Source: Gammaproteobacteria bacterium
GTDB lineage: Bacteria > Pseudomonadota > Gammaproteobacteria > Steroidobacterales > Steroidobacteraceae
Length of the DNA stretch: 7,756 nt
NCBI GenBank assembly: GCA_005877705.1
Contig: VBNY01000153.1
Span: 1 to 7,756, forward strand
Direction: 5' to 3'
The position numbers were made by a program, and so were the translations under genes. Shown in pieces: positions 1 to 5,898 of the stretch. The notes beneath the pieces are model-generated. The model was given only the letters and a program-made list of their open reading frames with translations. It had not been told where the DNA came from and ran no database searches. The stretch's first letter is position 1, and every line of letters begins with the position of its first letter.

Positions 1-28
1 CGTCGACGTGCAGATCAAACTTAATTGA
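1..28 (+). CDS. rpsJ: 30S ribosomal protein S10, C-terminal end (partial)
   Basis: Reading from base 2 gives VDVQIKLN followed by TGA at 26-28. Base 1 is the last base of the preceding codon. Known S10 proteins end in a closely similar strand (E. coli S10 ends in AAGVDVQISLG), and rpsJ is the standard first gene of the S10 operon, whose second gene rplC appears later in the window. S10 is a small-subunit head protein (NusE) that also takes part in antitermination. Only eight residues are visible, so the call rests on this terminal motif plus the operon context. A perfect hairpin starts four bases after the stop. The odd point is that the next plus-strand ribosomal gene, rplC, begins about 2.6 kb downstream. 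Confidence 0.78.
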
Positions 29-31
29 TTG

Positions 32-115
32 GCTGAAATGACCTGCGGTCATTTCAGCGAGCGCGCCTCCTGACTCATGCGACCACGCCGGCAAAAGGCG
101 TGACTTTCGCCGGCG
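32..115 (+). repeat. Two-hairpin palindromic element, copy A
   Basis: Hairpin 1 is a perfect 12-bp inverted repeat (32-43 with 47-58) around a TGC loop, with outer arms GCTGAAA/TTTCAGC. After a 27-base spacer comes hairpin 2, with arms 86-97 and 104-115 (11 of 12 pairs, one A-C mismatch) around the loop GCGTGA at 98-103. The 18-base core GGCAAAAGGCGTGACTTT (90-107) and the hairpin 1 landmarks GCTGAAA, CCTGCGG and TTTCAGC recur in the minus-strand reading of the copies before rplC. This marks a dispersed family rather than a chance palindrome. Neither hairpin is followed by a T-run on either strand, so intrinsic termination is not evident, although the element lies exactly between the converging ends of rpsJ and the reductase gene. 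Confidence 0.8.
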
Positions 116-155
116 AGCAGCATGCCGGTTCAGGCGGTTGAGAGGCGAGCCTGCT

Positions 156-1220
156 CTAGTGGGTCTTTTGCGTCTGTGAGGGCGGCATCATCGGTCCGCT
201 GCCTGCCTTCGTCTGATCGATGGCCTGGGCGATCTCGCGTAGATCGCTCTCGTTCAGTTCGAGCGAGGCGGCGTCCAGCCAGCCGTCCACCTGCGAGGGA
301 CTGCGCGCGCCGACTATCGCGCCCGTGACGGCGGGCCACGCCAGGGTCCAGGCGACCGCGACCGAGGCGACAGTCGTTCCGTGACGAGCCGCAATCGGCT
401 TCAATGCCTGCGCCAACGCAAGATTGCGCGCGAGCCCTGCGCCGGTGAACTCGCTGCTGCGCGAGCGCCAGTCGTCCTTGGAAAGCGCCTGTGCGCGCTC
501 GGCGGTGAAGCTTCCCGTGAGCAGACCTGACTGCATCGGGCTGTAGACGATCACGCCCGTCCCATTCTTGTGGCACCACGCCAGCTCCGCGGCGGCATCC
601 CGCCGGATCGCGGAGAACGGCGGCTGCAGCGAGTCCACGTGACCGAGCAGCTCGGCCTGCTGGAGCTGCTGGATGTTGTGATTCGAGAGCCCGACCGCGC
701 GCACCTTGCCTTCGCGTTTGAGGCTGAGAAATGTCTGCCAGTACTCCTGCAGGGCAGTCCCGTCCTTCGGCGGCCAGTGCATTTGATAGAGATCAATGCG
801 CTCCACTCCCAGCCGGCGCAGCGAGTCCTCGACCTCGTGCCTGAGGCTGTCCGGCGCGCCGATCTGTTGTGGGGCCGCCCGGCGATCGCTCTCGTCCCAC
901 CGCAGACCCCCCTTGGTGAACATGTAGGGCCGTCGGCTGGTGGGGATGTTCTTCAAGGCACGGCGGACGACCTCTTCAGAATGACCCAGGCCGTAGATGG
1001 CGGCTGTGTCGATCCAGTTGATGCCGCGCTCGACGGCGTGCCGGATGGCCGCAATGGACTGGTTGTCGTCCTGCGGGCCCCAGGCGGCAGCCCAATCGGG
1101 GCCGCCGATGGCCCACGCACCGAACCCGACTCGCGTGATCTGCATGTCGGTGGTCCCAAGCCTGCGGGTGGGAAGGGGGCGGGACTGCTCGGTCTCGAGG
1201 GCTCGAGGGTGGGTACTCAT
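156..1220 (-). CDS. Aldo/keto reductase family oxidoreductase
   Basis: This encodes a 354-residue cytosolic NAD(P)H-dependent oxidoreductase of the aldo/keto reductase superfamily, which reduces carbonyl groups on a (beta/alpha)8 barrel. Counting from the chosen start, the catalytic tetrad is visible as Asp71 and Tyr76 in WIDTAAIYGLGHSEE, Lys103 in MFTKGG and His148 in LYQMHWPP. Further family signatures are GLSNHN, the YSPMQSGLLTG strand, and the C-terminal cofactor-phosphate loop GARSPSQVD. The start is ATG at 1220-1218 because AGGAG (1233-1229) lies 8 bases upstream. The frame is open back to 1292, but that extension has no family resemblance. It is divergent from a LysR gene, the usual layout of regulator and target, and converges on rpsJ. 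The substrate cannot be deduced. The length is ordinary and no active-site residue is missing. Confidence 0.93.
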   Translation of the reverse strand: MSTHPRALETEQSRPLPTRRLGTTDMQITRVGFGAWAIGGPDWAAAWGPQDDNQSIAAIRHAVERGINWIDTAAIYGLGHSEEVVRRALKNIPTSRRPYMFTKGGLRWDESDRRAAPQQIGAPDSLRHEVEDSLRRLGVERIDLYQMHWPPKDGTALQEYWQTFLSLKREGKVRAVGLSNHNIQQLQQAELLGHVDSLQPPFSAIRRDAAAELAWCHKNGTGVIVYSPMQSGLLTGSFTAERAQALSKDDWRSRSSEFTGAGLARNLALAQALKPIAARHGTTVASVAVAWTLAWPAVTGAIVGARSPSQVDGWLDAASLELNESDLREIAQAIDQTKAGSGPMMPPSQTQKTH

Positions 1221-1346
1221 GATCACGACTCCTGATGTGGGACGTCCTGCACGTCGCAAACCTTCGCAACTGCCGAATAAGCTGTCAACCAAATATTACA
1301 CATGCAATTATTCAATGAAATAGATTAATAGTGCTACCCTTGCCCC
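1221..1346. promoter_or_regulatory. Divergent control region between the reductase and lysR genes
   Basis: These 126 bases separate two divergent start codons. The stretch 1283-1330 is strikingly AT-rich against the GC-rich surroundings. On the minus strand, TAATAT (1298-1293) is a plausible -10 for the reductase; a TTGACA (1288-1283) also occurs but has no good -10 at 17 bases. A LysR-type T-N11-A site can be placed at 1308-1320 and contains the short dyad TTCA-A-TGAA (1311-1319). Family knowledge says LysR proteins usually bind such sites between themselves and a divergent target. The exact promoter hexamers are uncertain. Confidence 0.5.
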
Positions 1347-2261
1347 ATGGATCTCAGGCAGCTGCAGCATTTCGTAGTCCTGGCAGACGAGAGCCATTTC
1401 ACGCGCGCCGCCCGCCGCGTGAACATCGTGCAGTCGGCGCTCTCCTCGTCCATCCGATCGCTCGAGGCGGAGCTCGGCACAGACCTTTTCGAGCGCAGCA
1501 CACGGCGGGTCAAAATGACCGCCGCCGGCCGGGCCCTCTACGAAAAGGCCCGCACTGTTCTCGCTAGCGCGCGTGAAGCGCGTGAGGCGGTTGCTGCGGT
1601 ACTGGGCCTCAAGCGGGGGCTGCTGGTCATCGGCGCGGTGCAAAGCCTGGGCGCCTTCGTGGACCTGCCCGGCCTGCTCGGCGCTTTCCACGCCGCCCAC
1701 CCCGATATCGATATCCACCTGCGGCAGGACAGTTCTACGGCGCTGGTGCAGAAGATCGCCGACGGCGACGTGGACCTGGCGCTGCTGCCTGTGTTCGCTG
1801 CCCCGGACGACATCGTGGTCACGAAGATCGCCTGCGAAGCTCTCGTTGTCGCCTGTGCGGCGAGTCATCCTCTCGCGGGCCGCGGCGATGTGACGCTCGA
1901 GCGCCTCGCCCGGGAGCCGTTCGTGGACTTCCAGCCGGATTGGGGCACCCGGCCGTTGGTGGACAGCGCGTTCCGCCAGGCGGGGATCGAGCGGCGGATC
2001 GCGTTCGAAGTTGGCGATCTCGGCACGCTGCTCGACCTCACTTCTCGCGGGCTCGGGCTGGCGCTCGTCCCCGAATCGGCCGGGGCTGCCCGCGGCGGCT
2101 CAGTCGGGCCGGGGGCTATCGCCACGGCCACGGTGCAGGAGCCGGAAATATGCTGGGAGTTGGTGGTTGCTCTGGCCCGTCCCCGGGGCCTTGGGCAGCA
2201 GCGCAATCCTGCCGCCAGCGCCTTCATGGACCTTCTGAAGCGTGAGCGCGCGCACCCGTAA
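1347..2261 (+). CDS. LysR-family transcriptional regulator
   Basis: The product is 304 residues, the normal length for the family. Residues 1-60 form the winged helix-turn-helix: LRQLQHFVVLADE, then HFTRAARRVNIVQSALSSSI as the helix-turn-helix, then LEAELGTDLFER and the wing with TAAG. A linker helix follows to about residue 85, and the rest is the periplasmic-binding-like effector domain, seen in VIGAVQSLGAF, the IADGDVDLALLP strand and the ASHPLAG segment. It most likely senses a small molecule and controls the divergent reductase and itself. The ATG at 1347 fits the family N-terminus, but no good Shine-Dalgarno precedes it (CTACCCTTGCCCC), so initiation may be weak or leaderless. The effector is unknown. 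The gene ends 31 bases before the -35 of the rplC-proximal promoter, without a clear terminator. Confidence 0.93.
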   Translation: MDLRQLQHFVVLADESHFTRAARRVNIVQSALSSSIRSLEAELGTDLFERSTRRVKMTAAGRALYEKARTVLASAREAREAVAAVLGLKRGLLVIGAVQSLGAFVDLPGLLGAFHAAHPDIDIHLRQDSSTALVQKIADGDVDLALLPVFAAPDDIVVTKIACEALVVACAASHPLAGRGDVTLERLAREPFVDFQPDWGTRPLVDSAFRQAGIERRIAFEVGDLGTLLDLTSRGLGLALVPESAGAARGGSVGPGAIATATVQEPEICWELVVALARPRGLGQQRNPAASAFMDLLKRERAHP

Positions 2262-2291
2262 GGTGAATGAGCCGAAGAGGCTCCGTACAAG

Positions 2292-2320
2292 TTGCTCCCG
2301 GCAGACCCGGCCTATATACT
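2292..2320 (+). promoter_or_regulatory. Sigma70-like promoter for rplC and the downstream operon
   Basis: TTGCTC (2292-2297) and TATACT (2315-2320) are separated by exactly 17 bases; the -10 matches consensus at five of six positions. The following TCGCGCCC is a GC-rich discriminator of the type found at stringently controlled ribosomal promoters. The expected start is near 2327, which leaves a leader of about 330 bases before rplC. No other convincing promoter is seen between lysR and rplC. This promoter would let the displaced part of the S10 operon be transcribed independently of rpsJ. Confidence 0.65.
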
Positions 2321-2326
2321 TCGCGC

Positions 2327-2507
2327 CCTTTTCGCCCCCCGGTAGGACTCTTGAGGGCGTAGTTTTTCCGCGAAAAGCGGCATCGGGCGAGGTTGGAGTC
2401 CCATGAGCTCCAAGACCACTCGAGATCAGTGCGGCGAGTAAGCCGCGCGTCTCTCCTGTCGTCCCCTCCGACTGATCGCGGGTCTGCGCCGATCCAAGCG
2501 CAGGCGT
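2327..2507 (+). promoter_or_regulatory. Untranslated leader with possible alternative RNA structures
   Basis: No r-protein gene is found here. CGCCC (2333-2337) can pair with GGGCG (2355-2359), followed by TAG and five Ts (2363-2367), a weak terminator-like arrangement. GGACTC (2345-2350), in the loop of that stem, can instead pair with GAGTCC (2396-2401). TTGGAG (2393-2398) can pair with CTCCAA (2408-2413), placing the ATG at 2403 in the loop. GCGGC/GCCGC (2431-2435 with 2442-2446) forms another small stem. Mutually exclusive pairings suggest an attenuator or r-protein-binding leader, comparable in position to the L4-regulated S10 leader of enterobacteria, but no homology to that leader was recognised. 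Confidence 0.3.
2403..2441 (+). CDS. Possible 12-residue leader peptide
   Basis: ATG at 2403 opens a 12-codon frame, MSSKTTRDQCGE, ending at TAA 2439-2441. A purine-rich TTGGAG lies 4 bases upstream and could act as ribosome-binding site, but it can also pair with CTCCAA inside the frame. There is no run of one amino acid that would indicate a classical attenuation peptide. It sits in the transcribed leader between the putative promoter and rplC. Short frames of this size arise easily by chance, so this is only a candidate. Confidence 0.15.
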   Translation: MSSKTTRDQCGE

Positions 2508-2645
2508 GTTAGCGGGCAAAAGTCACGCCTTTTGCCCGCGGGCTGAAAGGGCCGCAGGCCGCTTTCAGCAAAAGAGTTAGCGGGCAAAAGTCACGCCTTT
2601 TGCCCGCGGGCTGAAAGGGCCGCAGGCCGCTTTCAGCAAAAGAGT
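2508..2645 (-). repeat. Tandem duplication of the two-hairpin element, copies B1 and B2
   Basis: A 68-base unit occurs twice without a mismatch (2508-2575 and 2576-2643), and the identity continues two bases further to 2645. In each unit an 11-bp perfect stem (2512-2522 with 2529-2539; 2580-2590 with 2597-2607) around TCACGC is followed by a second palindrome with arms GCTGAAAG/CTTTCAGC (2542-2549 with 2562-2569; 2610-2617 with 2630-2637), inner GGCC/GGCC and a GCA loop. Read on the minus strand the order and core match copy A at 32-115. The array stops 2 bases before the rplC Shine-Dalgarno GAGGA, so four consecutive hairpins would lie in the rplC leader RNA. Confidence 0.92.
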
Positions 2646-2659
2646 ATGAGGACAAAGGC

Positions 2660-3382
2660 ATGGCAATCGGACTGGTCGGCCGCGAGGTCGGCATGACGCG
2701 CGTGTTCACGGATGCCGGCGAGACAGTGCCGGTCACCGTGATCGAAGTGCTCCCTAACCGCATCACGCAGGTGAAATCGCAGGAGAGGGACGGCTATCGC
2801 GCCATACAGGTGACTTACGGCACGCGCCGCCCACAGCTCTATTCAAAGGCGCTCGCTGGCCACTATGCCAAGGCCAGCGTCGCTCCCGGCAAGGCGCTCA
2901 TCGAGTTCCGGCTGACCGACGGCGACAAGACGGAGCTGCAGGCGGGCGCCGAGCTCAAGGCGGACCTCTTCAAGGCCGGTGAGGCGGTCGACGTGACGGG
3001 GACGACCATCGGCAAGGGTTTCGCCGGCACGATCAAGCGCCATAACTTCGCCGGCGGGTACGCCTCGCACGGCAACTCGCTGTCGCATCGGGCTCCCGGC
3101 TCGATCGGCCAGCGCCAGACGCCCGGCCGCGTGTTCAAGGGGCGACGCATGTCCGGGCACATGGGTGTGGGCCGCCGCACCAACGAGAATCTGCGCGTCG
3201 TGGAGGTCGACCTCGAGCGCAATCTGCTGCTGGTCCGCGGCGCGGTCCCGGGGGCGGAGGGTGGCCAGGTCATCGTGCGCCCGTCGTTGAAGGCTGCGCG
3301 CCGTGCGACCCGCAAGATCATCGCGCCGGCCAAGGCCGGCCCCGCACCGGCGGCGAGCCCGGCGAAGGCCGCGAAGAAGTAA
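2660..3382 (+). CDS. rplC: 50S ribosomal protein L3
   Basis: L3 nucleates early assembly of the large subunit and reaches the peptidyl-transferase centre with its central loop. The N-terminus IGLVGREVGMTRVF, the strand VTVIEV, the HGNSLSHRAPGSIGQRQTPG loop and RNLLLVRGAVPGA are diagnostic. Gln153 in GQRQTPG corresponds to the glutamine methylated by PrmB in E. coli (Gln150). ATG at 2660 is supported by GAGGA at 2648-2652. The 240 residues exceed the roughly 209 of E. coli L3 because of a C-terminal tail of about 30 residues rich in Ala, Pro and Lys (from about residue 211). It is the first gene after the inserted segment, with tandem hairpin repeats abutting its ribosome-binding site, and it is followed after 6 bases by rplD. 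Confidence 0.98.
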   Translation: MAIGLVGREVGMTRVFTDAGETVPVTVIEVLPNRITQVKSQERDGYRAIQVTYGTRRPQLYSKALAGHYAKASVAPGKALIEFRLTDGDKTELQAGAELKADLFKAGEAVDVTGTTIGKGFAGTIKRHNFAGGYASHGNSLSHRAPGSIGQRQTPGRVFKGRRMSGHMGVGRRTNENLRVVEVDLERNLLLVRGAVPGAEGGQVIVRPSLKAARRATRKIIAPAKAGPAPAASPAKAAKK

Positions 3383-3388
3383 TCCGCT

Positions 3389-3994
3389 ATGAAGCTCAAG
3401 CTAGTCAGCGGCGCAGGCGAGCTTCAGGTGTCTGAAGCGACGTTCGGGCGCGAATTCAACGAGCCGCTCGTGCACCAGGTCATCACCGCCTACCGCGCGA
3501 CGGGTCGCGCCGGCACCAAGGCGCAGAAGTCCCGGGCCGAAGTCCGCGGCGGCGGCCGCAAGCCATGGGCTCAGAAGGGCACCGGCCAGGCGCGTGCCGG
3601 CTCCAACCGCTCGCCCCTGTGGGTCGGCGGCGGCCGGACCTTCGCCGCCAAGCCGCGCGATTTCACCCAGAAGGTGAATCGCAAGATGTACCGCGGCGCT
3701 ATCCGCTCGCTGCTGTCGGAGCTCGCCCGCACCGAGCGGCTGCTGGTCACCGATGGAATTTCCCTCGCGGCGGGCAAGACGAAGCTGCTGGCGAGCCAGT
3801 TGAAGGCGTGGTCGCTCGAGAACGTGCTGATCATCGTCGAGGCCACGGATCGCAAGTTGGATCTCGCCGCCCGCAACCTGCCGCACGTGGAAGTCATCGA
3901 GGTGGGAGCCCTGAATCCGGTGTGCCTGGCAGCCTACGACAAGGTGCTGATGACCGTGGGCGCCGTGAAGATGCTCGAGGAGCGGCTCCAGTGA
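3389..3994 (+). CDS. rplD: 50S ribosomal protein L4
   Basis: L4 is an early-assembly protein whose extended loop lines the exit tunnel; in E. coli it also represses the S10 operon through the mRNA leader. At 201 residues it equals the E. coli length. The tunnel loop is clear at about residues 45-95 (SRAEVRGGGRKPWAQKGTGQ, then RAGSNRSPLWVGGG), with Lys63 at the position linked to erythromycin resistance in E. coli. The C-terminus (NVLIIVE, DKVLMTVGAVKMLEERL) is typical. The start lies 6 bases after the rplC stop, with only a loose GAAGAAG as Shine-Dalgarno, so translational coupling to rplC is likely. Whether it regulates its own operon here is unknown, since the leader differs from the enterobacterial type. 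Confidence 0.98.
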   Translation: MKLKLVSGAGELQVSEATFGREFNEPLVHQVITAYRATGRAGTKAQKSRAEVRGGGRKPWAQKGTGQARAGSNRSPLWVGGGRTFAAKPRDFTQKVNRKMYRGAIRSLLSELARTERLLVTDGISLAAGKTKLLASQLKAWSLENVLIIVEATDRKLDLAARNLPHVEVIEVGALNPVCLAAYDKVLMTVGAVKMLEERLQ

Positions 3995-4015
3995 TTTCGC
4001 TTCCTAGCTCCATGG

Positions 4016-4040
4016 ACGGGGCTCGCGCAGCGAGCCCCGT
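4016..4040 (+). repeat. Perfect 11-bp hairpin between rplD and rplW
   Basis: ACGGGGCTCGC (4016-4026) and GCGAGCCCCGT (4030-4040) are exact inverted repeats around a GCA loop. The stem is GC-rich and should be very stable in RNA. No T-run follows, so it is not a classical intrinsic terminator. It fills the only sizeable gap (70 bases) inside the ribosomal gene cluster and ends 12 bases before the rplW Shine-Dalgarno GGAGG (4053-4057). It lacks the GCTGAAA arms of the repeat family seen elsewhere in the window, but shares the three-base GCA/TGC loop. Possible roles are RNA processing, pausing or protection of the mRNA. Confidence 0.8.
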
Positions 4041-4064
4041 GAGGTGTTGGCCGGAGGCCATGAC

Positions 4065-4367
4065 ATGAACCGCGAGCAGCTGATGAACGTCCTGATCGCG
4101 CCGCACGTCACGGAGAAGACCTCGCTCGCGATGCAGAACCACAACCAGTACACGTTCCGCGTGCGCCGCGATGCCACCAAGACCGACATCAAGCAGGCCG
4201 TCGAGCTCATGTTCGATGTCAAGGTGCGCGCGGTGCAGGTCGTCAACGAGCCCGGCAAACGGCGCCGCTTCGCCAAGACGAGCGGCCGCACGCAGGACTG
4301 GAAGAAGGCCTACGTGAGTCTCGCGCAGGGTCAGGCGATCGACTACGAAGCCAGAGCGAAGGCCTGA
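4065..4367 (+). CDS. rplW: 50S ribosomal protein L23
   Basis: L23 sits at the tunnel exit and is the docking site for trigger factor and SRP. The protein is 100 residues, as in E. coli, and begins MNREQLMNVLIAPHVTEK; Glu17 corresponds to the trigger-factor contact Glu18 of E. coli. The conserved VRRDATKTDIKQAVELMFDVKV segment and DWKKAYVSL follow. ATG at 4065 is chosen over an in-frame GTG at 4044 because GGAGG (4053-4057) is spaced 7 bases from it and the family N-terminus aligns there. A 70-base gap with a strong hairpin separates it from rplD; rplB follows after 34 bases. Confidence 0.97.
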   Translation: MNREQLMNVLIAPHVTEKTSLAMQNHNQYTFRVRRDATKTDIKQAVELMFDVKVRAVQVVNEPGKRRRFAKTSGRTQDWKKAYVSLAQGQAIDYEARAKA

Positions 4368-4401
4368 GCGCGCGGCACCAGGCAAGTAGGAAGCACGTTA
4401 C

Positions 4402-5238
<837 letters not shown>

Positions 5239-5252
5239 GGGAGCCCACCGAC

Positions 5253-5534
5253 ATGCCACGTTCACTGAAGAAGGGCCCGTTCGTCGATCTGCATCTCGCC
5301 AACAAGGTGCAGGTGGCCTCCGCCAGGAACGACCGCAAGCCGATCAAGACCTGGTCGCGCCGCTCGATGGTCGTGCCCGAGATGGTCGGCCTCACGATCG
5401 CGGTCCACAACGGCCGCCAGCACATCCCGGTGCTCATCACCGAGAACATGGTCGGTCACAAGCTCGGCGAGTTTGCTCCGACGCGCACGTTCAAGGCGCA
5501 CTCGGGCGACAGAAAAGTGGAGGCGGCGGCCTGA
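5253..5534 (+). CDS. rpsS: 30S ribosomal protein S19
   Basis: S19 lies in the head of the small subunit, contacts S13 and approaches the tRNA/bridge region. The 93-residue protein starts MPRSLKKGPFVDLHL and contains KTWSRRSMVVPEMVG, HNGRQHIPV and GHKLGEFAPTRTF, all diagnostic; E. coli S19 is 92 residues. The frame is open upstream to 5148 inside rplB, but ATG at 5253 gives the family N-terminus and has AGGGGA (5237-5242) at good spacing. It begins 14 bases after the rplB stop and is followed by rplV after 19 bases. Confidence 0.98.
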   Translation: MPRSLKKGPFVDLHLANKVQVASARNDRKPIKTWSRRSMVVPEMVGLTIAVHNGRQHIPVLITENMVGHKLGEFAPTRTFKAHSGDRKVEAAA

Positions 5535-5553
5535 CGGCGGCTGAAGGATCGCG

Positions 5554-5895
5554 ATGCAAGTCACCTCCAAGCTGCGTTACGCGCGCATTTCCCCGCAGAA
5601 GTGCCGGCTCGTCGCCGATGTCGTGCGCGGCAAGCCGGTCGGCAATGCGATCGCTACGCTGAAGTACATGCCCAAGAAGGGCGCGGAGCTCCTGTGCAAG
5701 GTGCTCGAGTCCGCCGTCGCCAACGCCGAGCACAATCACGGTGCCGACATCGACGAGTTGAAAGTGTCCGTCGTCCACGTCGATGCGGCGCCCATGTTCA
5801 AGCGCTTTGCGGCCCGTGCCAAGGGGCGCGGCACGCGCATCATCAAACGCAACAGCCACATCACCGTCGCGGTCAGCGACGGGAAGAAGGATTAA
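5554..5895 (+). CDS. rplV: 50S ribosomal protein L22
   Basis: L22 contacts all 23S rRNA domains and sends a long beta-hairpin into the exit tunnel, forming with L4 the constriction where macrolides and arrest peptides act. The product is 113 residues (110 in E. coli). Visible landmarks are RISPQKCRLVADVVRGKPV near the N-terminus, the helix LESAVANAEHNHG, and the tunnel hairpin at about residues 80-100 (PMFKRFAARAKGRGTRIIKR). GAAGGA (5541-5546) precedes the ATG. It ends 3 bases before rpsC. No deletion of the type that gives macrolide resistance is apparent in the hairpin. Confidence 0.98.
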   Translation: MQVTSKLRYARISPQKCRLVADVVRGKPVGNAIATLKYMPKKGAELLCKVLESAVANAEHNHGADIDELKVSVVHVDAAPMFKRFAARAKGRGTRIIKRNSHITVAVSDGKKD

Positions 5896-5898
5896 CGC

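Larger units (their letters stand above)
29..2659. other. Segment separating rpsJ from rplC (putative insertion into the S10 operon)
   Basis: Everything between the rpsJ stop and the rplC start is foreign to the canonical S10 operon, where these two genes are adjacent. The segment contains a reductase/LysR divergent pair, a new promoter and leader, and palindromic elements in opposite orientations near its two ends (32-115 and 2508-2645). No transposase, integrase or obvious target-site duplication is visible. By eye, the GC-rich base use of the two genes resembles that of the ribosomal genes, so a very recent transfer from a different-GC donor is not indicated. Whether it arrived as one insertion or by rearrangement is inference. 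Confidence 0.6.

Noticed and set aside
570..1235. 221-codon plus-strand open frame
   Set aside because: It is the shadow of the aldo/keto reductase gene, whose complete catalytic tetrad and ribosome-binding site support the minus-strand reading.
2269..2283. Terminator after lysR
   Set aside because: GAGCC/GGCTC forms only a 5-bp stem with no following T-run.
2327..2507. A degraded or second rpsJ copy in the leader before rplC
   Set aside because: The space is about right for part of S10, but none of the reading frames shows S10 motifs such as the N-terminal RIRLKAFDH or GVDVQI.
2508..2645. CRISPR-like array
   Set aside because: The two units are directly adjacent with no unique spacers, are internally palindromic and have no cas genes nearby; they fit an extragenic palindromic repeat.
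29..2659. Insertion sequence or integron cassette
   Set aside because: No transposase, integrase or resolvase reading frame and no clear target duplication are present; only the inverted palindromic elements suggest mobility.
4044..4064. GTG start extending L23 by seven residues
   Set aside because: The GGAGG at 4053-4057 lies inside this extension and serves the ATG at 4065, which also matches the family N-terminus.
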